Shown: positions 55,375 through 63,109 of the stretch, one piece after another | Layout: the number at the start of each line of letters is the position of its first letter | Numbering within the stretch: the stretch's first letter is position 1 | Assembly: GCF_034064985.1 (NCBI RefSeq) | Contig: NZ_CP139249.1 | Span: forward strand, 682,001-746,000 | DNA from: Acinetobacter pittii | GTDB taxonomy: Bacteria > Pseudomonadota > Gammaproteobacteria > Pseudomonadales > Moraxellaceae | Direction: 5' to 3' | Length of the DNA: 64,000 nt | The notes under the pieces: model-generated | The model's input: the letters and a program-made list of their open reading frames with translations, nothing else | What the model was told of the DNA's origin: nothing | Databases searched by the model: none | Position numbers and translations under genes: made by a program

Positions 55375-56562
55375 ATGAGCTCAGTACCGCAAATTAAAAT
55401 TCCAGCAACTTATATGCGTGGTGGAACCAGTAAAGGTGTCTTTTTTAAGCTTGATGATTTGCCGGAAAAAGCCCAAGTTGCAGGACAAGCAAGAGATCAG
55501 CTCTTACTACGTGTAATTGGTAGCCCAGACCCCTATGGGAAACAAATTGATGGCATGGGGGGTGCCACTTCGAGTACCAGCAAAACAGTTATTCTGGCTA
55601 AAAGCACCCAGCCAGATCATGATGTCGATTATTTGTTTGGTCAGGTTTCAATTGATCAAGCTTTTGTAGATTGGAGCGGTAACTGCGGTAATTTAACCGC
55701 GGCTGTTGGTTCTTTTGCGATTTCAAACGGTTTGGTTGATGCCGATCGTATTCCAGAAAATGGCCTATGTACGGTTCGAATCTGGCAAAAAAATATTCAA
55801 AAAACCATTATTGCGCATGTACCTATCACCAATGGTCAAGTTCAAGAAACTGGCGACTTTGAACTTGATGGGGTGACGTTTCCTGCCGCTGAGGTTCAAA
55901 TTGAGTTTTTAGACCCAGCCGATGACGGTGAAGACGGTGGAGATATGTTCCCGACAGGAAATATCGTTGATGAATTAGATGTTCCTGATATTGGCCGTTT
56001 CCAAGCGACATTCATTAATGCAGGTATTCCAACTATTTTCTTAAATGCAGAAGATTTGGGTTACCAAGGTACAGAATTACAAGATCATATTAATAGTGAT
56101 GCAACAGCACTAGCACGTTTTGAAAAAATTCGTGCCTATGGCGCGGTACAGATGGGTTTAATAAAAGATATTTCAGAAGCAGCAGCGCGTCAGCACACAC
56201 CAAAAATTGCTTTTGTTTCTAAACCTAAAAACTATACCGCTTCAAGTGGTAAGTCAGTTTCAGAGAGTGATGTCGATTTACTGGTTCGTGCTTTGTCGAT
56301 GGGTAAATTACACCATGCGATGATGGGAACAGCGGCAGTGGCGATTGGCACGGCAGCCGCTATTCCGGGCACATTGGTAAATTTAGCTGCGGGCGGTGGC
56401 GAACGTGAAGCGGTACGTTTCGGTCATCCATCTGGAACATTACGTGTTGGCGCTCAAGCGGAACTGATTAATGATCAATGGGTCGTGAAAAAAGCTATTA
56501 TGAGCCGCAGTGCACGTGTGTTAATGGAAGGTTGGGTGCGCGTTCCAGGTGACAGCTTCTAA
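55375..56562 (+). CDS. prpF: PrpF-type 2-methylaconitate isomerase family protein
   Basis: A 395-residue isomerase of the PrpF fold. Diagnostic parts: IPATYMRGGTSKGVFF at the start, IDGMGGATSSTSKTVIL, the WSGNCGNLTAAVG motif carrying a catalytic cysteine, and the GGEREAVRFGHPSG ending. PrpF isomerises 2-methylaconitate in the methylcitrate cycle together with AcnD. Here it is alone: no prpB, prpC or acnD adjoins. It could be a stand-alone PrpF or a relative such as an oxalomesaconate tautomerase, and the symbol is a family label. A terminator follows. Confidence 0.85.
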   Translation: MSSVPQIKIPATYMRGGTSKGVFFKLDDLPEKAQVAGQARDQLLLRVIGSPDPYGKQIDGMGGATSSTSKTVILAKSTQPDHDVDYLFGQVSIDQAFVDWSGNCGNLTAAVGSFAISNGLVDADRIPENGLCTVRIWQKNIQKTIIAHVPITNGQVQETGDFELDGVTFPAAEVQIEFLDPADDGEDGGDMFPTGNIVDELDVPDIGRFQATFINAGIPTIFLNAEDLGYQGTELQDHINSDATALARFEKIRAYGAVQMGLIKDISEAAARQHTPKIAFVSKPKNYTASSGKSVSESDVDLLVRALSMGKLHHAMMGTAAVAIGTAAAIPGTLVNLAAGGGEREAVRFGHPSGTLRVGAQAELINDQWVVKKAIMSRSARVLMEGWVRVPGDSF

Positions 56563-56577
56563 AAGTTGTTAAATAAG

Positions 56578-56610
56578 AAAAAGCCTCTCAATCATGTAGA
56601 GGCTTTTTTA
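56578..56610 (+). terminator. Terminator of prpF
   Basis: AAAAAGCCTCT pairs with AGAGGCTTTTT across a nine-base loop. Confidence 0.9.
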
Positions 56611-56724
56611 CAGTTGCCTTCAAAAACTCATCACCCACTTTTCACAGTGAATCGTGTATGATGTAGCGCATGAATGCTTCATTACATTCAATAAAATTTC
56701 TCTACTGATTTTATCGAGGCGACT

Positions 56725-57636
56725 GTGTCATCATTCTCTCAAGTTAATGCGGATGTTTTAAAACAAGCTCAACAACGTATTCAACAAGATTTATTGACGA
56801 CACTGGCCGCATTTTCAATTCCAGAACCTCTAAAAAGTGCAGTACACCATGCAGTCATGCTTGGTGGAAAACGTGTGCGTCCGGCTTTGTGTTATGCCAC
56901 TGCTTCTTTACAGCCAAATCCAAATTTTGCTGCGGCCCGCCGTGCTGCGGTTGCAGTTGAACTTATTCATTGTTATTCACTAGCGCACGATGATTTGCCT
57001 TGTATGGATAATGACTTACTGCGTCGTGGTCAGCCGACTTGTCACGTTGCGTTTGGTGAAGATACGGCTTTGCTTGCAGGCGACATTTTACAATCAATGG
57101 CTTTTGAGGTTTTAGGGAGCCGTTTGTTCGATGAACAAGGGCAGGGTACCGATGCCGCAATTGTACTAAAACAAATGCAGATTTTAGCAACTGCCAGCTC
57201 TAAAATGGTCTCTGGACAGGTTTTAGATTTGCAAGCTGAAGGCAAGCAAATTACTCAAAACGAACTTGAAAATATCCATCGCAATAAAACTGGTGCGCTC
57301 ATTCAAGCGGCTATTATGATGGGTGCCGTGACCATTTTCTCTGGAACAGATCAAGCAATTCCAAAGTTACGTCAATATGGGCAGACGATTGGTTTGGCTT
57401 TTCAGGTGTTAGACGATATTCTCGATATTACTTCGAGTACCGAAACCTTGGGTAAAACTGCAGGTAAAGATGAGCAAGTACAAAAATCGACATACCCAGC
57501 CTTAATGGGGCTCGAACAAGCAAAGGCCTATGCTAAAGAATTGCATGATCAAGCTTTTGAAGCCTTAGCTCATTTTGGTGACGATGCAAAAGAATTAGTA
57601 GATATCTCACAATTCCTTTTAGCACGTACCAATTAA
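56725..57636 (+). CDS. ispA: Farnesyl diphosphate synthase
   Basis: A 303-residue prenyltransferase making farnesyl diphosphate from DMAPP/GPP and IPP, the precursor of undecaprenyl phosphate and quinone side chains. The first Asp-rich motif DDLPCMDND (near 89-97) and the second DDILD are intact; the insert of two residues in the first motif is the bacterial FPPS type. GGKRVRP near 48 binds IPP. The start is GTG with GAGG five bases upstream. No dxs or xseB neighbour, unlike in many bacteria; a YjbR-like gene follows 58 bases later. Confidence 0.95.
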   Translation: MSSFSQVNADVLKQAQQRIQQDLLTTLAAFSIPEPLKSAVHHAVMLGGKRVRPALCYATASLQPNPNFAAARRAAVAVELIHCYSLAHDDLPCMDNDLLRRGQPTCHVAFGEDTALLAGDILQSMAFEVLGSRLFDEQGQGTDAAIVLKQMQILATASSKMVSGQVLDLQAEGKQITQNELENIHRNKTGALIQAAIMMGAVTIFSGTDQAIPKLRQYGQTIGLAFQVLDDILDITSSTETLGKTAGKDEQVQKSTYPALMGLEQAKAYAKELHDQAFEALAHFGDDAKELVDISQFLLARTN

Positions 57637-57694
57637 TAAGATTAAATCAATATTCATAACTTCTATTCATATTCAATGAATAAAGGAGAAAAGA

Positions 57695-58063
57695 ATGAAT
57701 GGTGCCCAACTTCATCGAAATGCAATTGAAATTGCACGAAATCTTCCTTTTAGTCAACAGACTCATCCATTTGGGCCTGAATATGAAGTTTTTAAAATAT
57801 TAGAAAAAATATTCATGCTGACTACAGAAGTTGCGGGTGTCAAAATGATTAATGTCAAATGTGATCCGTATAAAAGTCAGGAATATCAAGAACTCTATTC
57901 ATTTATTATTCCAGGCTATCATATGAATAAAAAGCACTGGATTTCGATTACACCGCATAAGAACTTAACAAGTGATTTACTTCAAGACTTGATTCGCGAC
58001 TCTTATGACTTGGTCGTAAAAAAACTCCCTTTGAAAGATCAAAAAAGATTAAACAACCAATAA
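57695..58063 (+). CDS. MmcQ/YjbR-like protein
   Basis: A 122-residue soluble protein. The pattern of a long helix, then FGPEYEVFKILEKIFMLTT with a beta strand, then MINVKCDP, and a C-terminal HWISITPH followed by LLQDLIRDSYDLVVKKLP matches the MmcQ/YjbR fold (CyaY-like, double-wing), where the conserved W-x-x-I and S-Y-x-L-V are typical. Proposed DNA-binding, not proven. It has a very strong ribosome site (AAAGGAG) and follows ispA by 58 bases, so it may be co-transcribed. Function unknown. Confidence 0.8.
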   Translation: MNGAQLHRNAIEIARNLPFSQQTHPFGPEYEVFKILEKIFMLTTEVAGVKMINVKCDPYKSQEYQELYSFIIPGYHMNKKHWISITPHKNLTSDLLQDLIRDSYDLVVKKLPLKDQKRLNNQ

Positions 58064-58073
58064 TACTCAATAT

Positions 58074-58101
58074 AAAACGGCGACATGATTGTCGCCGTTT
58101 T
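58074..58101. terminator. Terminator between the YjbR-like gene and qmcA
   Basis: AAAACGGCGAC pairs exactly with GTCGCCGTTTT around a six-base loop, shared by the converging genes. Confidence 0.92.
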
Positions 58102-58131
58102 AATTTCAATTACGTATTTAAAGTAACTAAA

Positions 58132-58986
58132 TTAATTATGTTTTCCCATAATGCCGCGAATTGTATTTAAAACATCGGCTGGTAAAACCACAGTTTTAGC
58201 ATTGCTTGATTTCGCCATATCTTGCATCGCTTTGACATACTGCTCACCTAACAGGTAAGCAACTGGTGTTTCTTTATCACCCACTGCACTTGTGACCATC
58301 TCAATCGCTTTTTGTGAAGCTTCAGCCAAAACAACTTGTGCTTCTGCATCACGGCGAGAGGCTTCCAAGCGACCGTCAGCCTCTAAAATTGCAGCTTGTT
58401 TTTCACCATCAGCTCTTGTTACTGTCGCACGGCGTTGACGTTCTGCCGCAGCTTGAGCTTCCATGGCAGCTTGCATGGTTGAAGAGGGTTGAATATCTTG
58501 AATTTCAACAGTTTTTAAAGTTATTCCCCAATCTGAAATATCATCAGAAATAGCTGCTTTGAGCTTCGCTTTAATATGGTCTCGTGAAGACAAAGCGTCA
58601 TCTAAATCCATTTCACCGACAATAGAACGTAATGAAGTTTGTACAAGGTTTTGAATTGCCCATGTATAGTTTTCAATACCATAAACTGCTTTTTCTGGTG
58701 TGGTTAAATTAATATATGCCACCGCATTCATGAGTAATACAGCATTGTCACGTGTAATCACTTCTTGAGACGGGATATCTAATACAATATCTTTAGTGGT
58801 AACTTTATAAGCCACATCATCGACATAGGGAATCACAAAATTAAGCCCCGGATTTAGAGTAGAGTGATATTTACCTAAGCGTTGAACAATCCACTTATAA
58901 CCCTGAGGAACAATGCGAACCCCTTTAAAAATAGTGATAGCTACAAAAGCCAAAAAGGCTAAAACAATAATAGTACCAACTGGCAT
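58132..58986 (-). CDS. qmcA: SPFH/band 7 membrane protein (QmcA-type)
   Basis: A 284-residue SPFH protein. An N-terminal membrane anchor (about residues 3-22) is followed by the band 7 domain: VPQGYKWIVQRLGKYHSTLNPGLNFVIPYVDDVAYKV, DVLDIPSQEVITRDN-type strand, and LDDALSSRDHIKAKL. A long Ala/Glu/Arg-rich coiled coil follows (about 185-240). It matches QmcA (YbbK), a membrane-scaffolding protein of unknown exact role. It lies after an NfeD-type gene on the same strand with 28 bases between, the common pairing for this family. Distinct from HflK/HflC. Confidence 0.88.
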   Translation of the reverse strand: MPVGTIIVLAFLAFVAITIFKGVRIVPQGYKWIVQRLGKYHSTLNPGLNFVIPYVDDVAYKVTTKDIVLDIPSQEVITRDNAVLLMNAVAYINLTTPEKAVYGIENYTWAIQNLVQTSLRSIVGEMDLDDALSSRDHIKAKLKAAISDDISDWGITLKTVEIQDIQPSSTMQAAMEAQAAAERQRRATVTRADGEKQAAILEADGRLEASRRDAEAQVVLAEASQKAIEMVTSAVGDKETPVAYLLGEQYVKAMQDMAKSSNAKTVVLPADVLNTIRGIMGKHN

Positions 58987-59014
58987 GAAAATACCCTCTC
59001 TTTATCTTTAATGT

Positions 59015-59476
59015 TTATGAAGTACTGTGGGACTGGACAATTAAGTCATTACCCGAAATATCAATAACTCTAACGCGATCACCGACTTTGACTGGAGTGG
59101 TGCTTCGACAGTTCCATTCATCGGCACCTAAAATAGGCATTGGAAAGCGAACAATAATTTGATCATGGTCAAGACCGGTTTGAATCACCATACCAATTTG
59201 ACCAATAGTCGCTTCACGGGGTAATCCCGCTTTAGTTTTATCAATTGATAATGGTTTAATAAATTTGAACCAAAGAATGGTGCATAGCACTGACAGAACT
59301 ATCCACAATACAATTTGCGTTGTGAGGCTAATATCTGGAAATAACCAGTAGAGAAAGCACACCATAATGGCGGCAATACCAAACCAAAGCGCGGCAAAGG
59401 CGGGTAGAATCAGTTCAGAAAGAATAAGTAAGATACCCAATACAAACCAGTGCCAAGGTTGTATAACAAACTCCAT
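59015..59476 (-). CDS. NfeD-family membrane protein (YbbJ-type)
   Basis: A 153-residue membrane protein with three to four hydrophobic helices in the first 75 residues (for example WHWFVLGILLILSELILPAFAALWFGIAA), then a small C-terminal OB-like domain with KAGLPREATIGQIGMVIQ and PVKVGDRVRVIDISGNDLIVQ. This is the short NfeD type that pairs with SPFH proteins and is thought to organise or protect membrane domains. It is upstream of qmcA by 28 bases, same strand. Start ATG with AGAG upstream. No NfeD protease domain. Confidence 0.88.
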   Translation of the reverse strand: MEFVIQPWHWFVLGILLILSELILPAFAALWFGIAAIMVCFLYWLFPDISLTTQIVLWIVLSVLCTILWFKFIKPLSIDKTKAGLPREATIGQIGMVIQTGLDHDQIIVRFPMPILGADEWNCRSTTPVKVGDRVRVIDISGNDLIVQSHSTS

Positions 59477-59506
59477 AGATCTGCTCTTTTATATATCTTT
59501 ATGATG

Positions 59507-59535
59507 GGTAAAAGTGACTCAATATCACTTTTACC
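59507..59535. other. Long hairpin between the patatin and NfeD genes
   Basis: GGTAAAAGTGA pairs exactly with TCACTTTTACC around a seven-base loop. There is no T-run on either side. It may be a terminator remnant, RNA-processing hairpin or operator. Confidence 0.55.
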
Positions 59536-59581
59536 ACTGTAGCAGATGATGGGGAATGTGGATAGAAAAAAACCACCTCAA

Positions 59582-60499
59582 TTAGAATTTAGGGCGTGGT
59601 GCAGGCTTAAACGCAGCTGGAGATTTTTTGAAGTTTGCAATTGCAGTTTCAACTTGGCGTATTTGCGCTTGAGCTGCTTTTTCGCCTTCCAAAATTGCTT
59701 GGTTACTTGATTTGAGATCAAGAGTACCTAGATGACCAACTTTAGGTTGAATGACAACATTGGCCTGCTTGAGCTCTTCATTAATACTTTGTTGACCCAT
59801 AATATTAATGGTTTGATCCAGTAATCCCCACATATTGGCTGGGCGATTTCCTGCTGGACGCGCGGAAATATCGACTGCAATGACAATATCTGCACCCATG
59901 TCACGAGCTGTTTTAACTGGAATAGGGCTAACCAATCCACCATCGACATATTTCTGCTTGCCAATTGTCGCTGGTACAAACACATTTGGAATACTACAAG
60001 ATGCACGTACGGCTTGGCCTGCATTACCTTTAATGAAGTCAGCTTTTTGACCATTATCAAGGCGTGTTGCCACGGCAGCAAAACGGATTGGGAACTTCTC
60101 AATCGGTTTATTGCCTACGTTACGGTTAACGTAGTCCTGTAACTTCTGTCCAAGAATAATACCCTGACGATTAAGTGTTAAATCGCGGATATCTGACTCT
60201 TGTAACTTTAAAGCCAGACTTTGCAATTGATAAGGCGTTTGTCCACTTGCGTAGATACTTCCAACAAAGCTACCGGCACTGGTACCCGTTACAATTTTAG
60301 GTTTAATTCCGTGAGACTCTAAAACCTTAATTACACCAATATGTGAAAATCCTTTTGCTCCACCGCCACCTAAAGCAAGTGCAATCACAGGTTCACGGGC
60401 TTTTATTGAGGTTGTCGGTGTTGGTGTCTTGCTAAATTTATCACAGCCAAATAGTGCTAGAGAGATAAATCCAATACTGGCAAATTGAGCAATTTTCAT
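59582..60499 (-). CDS. Second patatin-like phospholipase lipoprotein
   Basis: A 305-residue lipoprotein when started at ATG 60499, which gives signal MKIAQFASIGFISLALFGC with the acylated residue at Cys19; the lipobox LFGC has an unusual Phe. The frame opens further upstream to a TTG at 60559. The patatin core is intact: GGGGAKGFSHIGV, Ser74 in GTSAGS, and Asp186 in VDGG. The layout matches the paralog at 24613-25587 (same lipoprotein plus patatin order, shared ASGQTP/ASGKTP and ARDMGADIVIAVDI-type phrases). It follows an acyltransferase gene, suggesting linked phospholipid work. Serine hydrolase role expected, substrate unknown. Confidence 0.85.
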   Translation of the reverse strand: MKIAQFASIGFISLALFGCDKFSKTPTPTTSIKAREPVIALALGGGGAKGFSHIGVIKVLESHGIKPKIVTGTSAGSFVGSIYASGQTPYQLQSLALKLQESDIRDLTLNRQGIILGQKLQDYVNRNVGNKPIEKFPIRFAAVATRLDNGQKADFIKGNAGQAVRASCSIPNVFVPATIGKQKYVDGGLVSPIPVKTARDMGADIVIAVDISARPAGNRPANMWGLLDQTINIMGQQSINEELKQANVVIQPKVGHLGTLDLKSSNQAILEGEKAAQAQIRQVETAIANFKKSPAAFKPAPRPKF

Positions 60500-60565
60500 C
60501 TTTAAAAATAATCTATGTCGAGATAAATTAAGAAGGGCCATGAGACCAGATTTGCTCAATTTTTG

Positions 60566-61192
60566 CTAGGTTTTTTTCACTAGATTTTGTAAAGGTTCAG
60601 CGAGCCAATTGCGATTTTTAGGTGAAATTTTTCCTTCATAACGCTCAAAAATCTTGGCGAGATCTTCGTCGTATTTGCCACTTGGGTTTAAGTGACCTAA
60701 ACAGTGAATCGTCTTATGGTCATAATCAAAAGAAAACATCACAATGGGAATATTAGCTTTTGCGGCGATATGGTAAAAACCACTTTTCATTTTTTTTGCT
60801 TTTTTACGTGTGCCTTCGGGCGCCATTCCAATCCAGATCTTGTCATGTTTTTGAATGGTGGCAACGACTTGTTCCGTAAGTCCATTGGCTGTGTCGCGTT
60901 TAACAGGAATGACCCCAGCCCAATCTAAAGCTCGTTTAAAAGGTGGTTTAAAAAGAGCATCTTTACCTAATACCGTAATTTGGATACCTAATCCGAAAAT
61001 CGCAAGAAAGCCATACCATCCATCAATATTGGAAGTATGGGGGGAAATAATCGCAACTGCTTTTGGAAAATTAGGAACTTCGCCTTCAATTGTCCAACCT
61101 TGCGCTAAAAAAAGTTTTTTAAATAGCGCCCGGCTTAAAGCAGTACCGCGTTGAGGTACTAAATCAGGTAAATTAGGGAAATATTGATCCAT
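60566..61192 (-). CDS. Lysophospholipid acyltransferase family protein
   Basis: A 208-residue PlsC-like acyltransferase. Motif I appears as SPHTSNIDGWYG (HX4D), motif III as PEGTRKKAKKMKSGFYHIA, and there is a FKRALDWAGVIPVKRD stretch between them, all in order. It transfers an acyl chain to a glycerophosphate or lysophospholipid. It is shorter than classical PlsC and has no clear strong membrane helix, so a variant specificity is possible. It lies upstream of the patatin lipoprotein by seven bases to the longest patatin start, likely an operon. Confidence 0.85.
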   Translation of the reverse strand: MDQYFPNLPDLVPQRGTALSRALFKKLFLAQGWTIEGEVPNFPKAVAIISPHTSNIDGWYGFLAIFGLGIQITVLGKDALFKPPFKRALDWAGVIPVKRDTANGLTEQVVATIQKHDKIWIGMAPEGTRKKAKKMKSGFYHIAAKANIPIVMFSFDYDHKTIHCLGHLNPSGKYDEDLAKIFERYEGKISPKNRNWLAEPLQNLVKKT

Positions 61193-61319
61193 ATTTTTTA
61201 AATTTTAACTTGTCCTAGTTTTATCTTAATCTTTTGAAATATATGCTTCATTGGCAAAATGTAAGAACAACATGGCATTTGATGTTATTCCTCATTAAAC
61301 AAATAAAAAGTAGGTTTCT

Positions 61320-62579
61320 ATGTTGCGGCAGCAAAATTTTTATCTTCTGCTATTTTCTTTATATTGGGCACAAGGACTGCCTGTTGGCTTTATGACGCAC
61401 GCTTTACCCGTGATCTTAAGGGCAGAAGGAGTTTCACTCGCCCATATTGGTGGCTTTGGCTTATTAATGTTGCCTTGGTCAATCAAGATTTTTTGGGCGC
61501 CGTGGGTCGACCGACACGCACTTTCCCGTTTAGGTCACTATCGTAGTTGGATATTACCTACTCAGTTTTTGACTGTAGCTGTACTTTGCATTTTGTCTTT
61601 TTTCCCCGTTCAAGCTTTAGATCAACCCATTTATTTATTTGCCTTTTTTATTTCACTTCTTTTTATGAATTTAACAGGAGCGACCCAAGATATTGCGACC
61701 GATGCTTTAGCAGTCAACTTGTTGAAACATGATCAACAACATTGGGGCAATACATTTCAGGTCATTGGTTCGCGGTTAGGTTTTATTGTTGGAGGAGGCG
61801 CCGTACTTTGGTGCTTAGACTGGTTAACATGGCAACCCACTTTTTTGCTATTAGCAACCTTAGTATTTTTAAATACTTTACCAGTTTTATTATTTAAAGA
61901 GCCTCAACATACTTCTCATGCGAGTCGCGAACTCAAACTTAATCAGCAAAATTTAGTCCTAAAAATTAAAGCTTACCTAAGATATTTCTCTCAAAATAAA
62001 GAGCTCCGTTCTTGGTTAATGGTACTGATCACTTTTAAAGTCGCGGACGGCTTAGCGGGACCATTACTCAAACCTTTAATGGTGGATATGGGATTAAGTT
62101 TTACTCAAATTGGTGTTTATATCACGATGCTTGGTGCAGTAGCGGCACTCGCTGGGGCGGCAATAGCAGGAGGAGTGCTTAAGTACTTTTCAAGACCAAC
62201 AGCATTAATGGGTTTTTCAATTTTTAAAATTATGAGTCTAGGAGCCTATGCTTATTTAGCCTATGCCTATGAACAAAAAATTCAGCTCAATGTTTGGGCT
62301 ATCTATATAGTAAATGCGTTAGAAGACGCCTTCTCGGCAATGTTATTGGTGGTTATGTTGACTCTAGTCATGCATTACAGTCGCAAAGAATATGCGGGGA
62401 CAGATTTTACCTTTCAGGTTTCAGTCATGGCGACTGTGAGTGGTCTTCTTTATAGTTTTAGTGGGGTGATTGGTGATGTACTTGGTTATTTCTATTATTT
62501 GATAGCTATTGTCATTATTGCAGTGATTACTTTACTGCCTATTTATCTCTGGAAACATGAAAAACTACAGGAAAAATAA
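61320..62579 (+). CDS. MFS transporter, AmpG/FptX-like (PAT family)
   Basis: A 419-residue membrane protein with about 12 helices. The opening FYLLLFSLYWAQGLPVGFMTHALPVILRAEGVSL and PWSIKIFWAPWVDRH are typical of the peptide/acetyl-CoA transporter (PAT) group: muropeptide permease AmpG and siderophore permease FptX/RhtX share it. GATQDIATDALAVNLL is diagnostic. The single-domain length fits both. Without a siderophore or beta-lactamase gene nearby I cannot choose between AmpG and FptX-type; the envelope-recycling theme of the window mildly favours AmpG. Divergent from the acyltransferase gene. Confidence 0.85.
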   Translation: MLRQQNFYLLLFSLYWAQGLPVGFMTHALPVILRAEGVSLAHIGGFGLLMLPWSIKIFWAPWVDRHALSRLGHYRSWILPTQFLTVAVLCILSFFPVQALDQPIYLFAFFISLLFMNLTGATQDIATDALAVNLLKHDQQHWGNTFQVIGSRLGFIVGGGAVLWCLDWLTWQPTFLLLATLVFLNTLPVLLFKEPQHTSHASRELKLNQQNLVLKIKAYLRYFSQNKELRSWLMVLITFKVADGLAGPLLKPLMVDMGLSFTQIGVYITMLGAVAALAGAAIAGGVLKYFSRPTALMGFSIFKIMSLGAYAYLAYAYEQKIQLNVWAIYIVNALEDAFSAMLLVVMLTLVMHYSRKEYAGTDFTFQVSVMATVSGLLYSFSGVIGDVLGYFYYLIAIVIIAVITLLPIYLWKHEKLQEK

Positions 62580-62623
62580 TGTTAACTAAATGAAATAAAG
62601 AAACTTAATATTGCTTAAGTCAT

Positions 62624-62638
62624 GATCTAGCCTAGATC
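62624..62638. promoter_or_regulatory. Perfect palindrome downstream of the MFS gene
   Basis: GATCTAG and CTAGATC are exact inverted arms with one central base, 45 bases after the MFS stop. The 530-base gap to the porin gene otherwise holds one weak small frame (62746-62844). It is a candidate operator or recombination-neutral palindrome. Confidence 0.4.
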
Positions 62639-62745
62639 TAATACCTTTGTCTATGTTTTTAAAAATGTATATTTTTAGCTATTTAAATGCGCTATTAATT
62701 GTGCCATCTTGTGTAGGTAGCAAATGGAAGCTAACTGGAGAAAAA

Positions 62746-62844
62746 ATGGATTTCGATAACAAGAAAAATCATGTGAATCAATCAAAATCGGCAGAAAAAT
62801 GTTCAATTAGATTGGATATTAGCCTAAAGTCTAAAAAAGAATAA
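62746..62844 (+). CDS. Possible 32-residue small protein
   Basis: A short frame beginning MDFDNKKNHVNQSKSAEKC, with GGAG five bases before the ATG. Highly charged, Lys/Asp-rich, no membrane segment. The upstream in-frame extension to 62647 has no ribosome site and is ignored. No family recognised. It may be chance; the good ribosome site is the only support. Confidence 0.3.
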   Translation: MDFDNKKNHVNQSKSAEKCSIRLDISLKSKKE

Positions 62845-63109
62845 TGAAATAACGATTTAATCATTCTATAAGATAAGAGAGTTGTGTAGGATTCGTTACA
62901 ACATGAAGTTAAGGTAAAAATCTGTAAAACAAAGTATGTCTTTGGTTATGGGCTTTAGTCTTGCACAGCGTTGAAATTGGTTTTGGTTGCGGTAATAAAA
63001 TTAATGTAACCAAAGTGGAGGAGAGTTGATTTTTTTAGCCGCTTAATTTAATGGCGTAAATCAACTTGGCATGGATAGGCAACATAAAATATATTTTTAG
63101 GAGTTCTTG

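Noticed and set aside
62647..62745. A longer version of the small frame ending at 62844
   Set aside because: The upstream part has no ribosome site; only the inner ATG at 62746 has GGAG.
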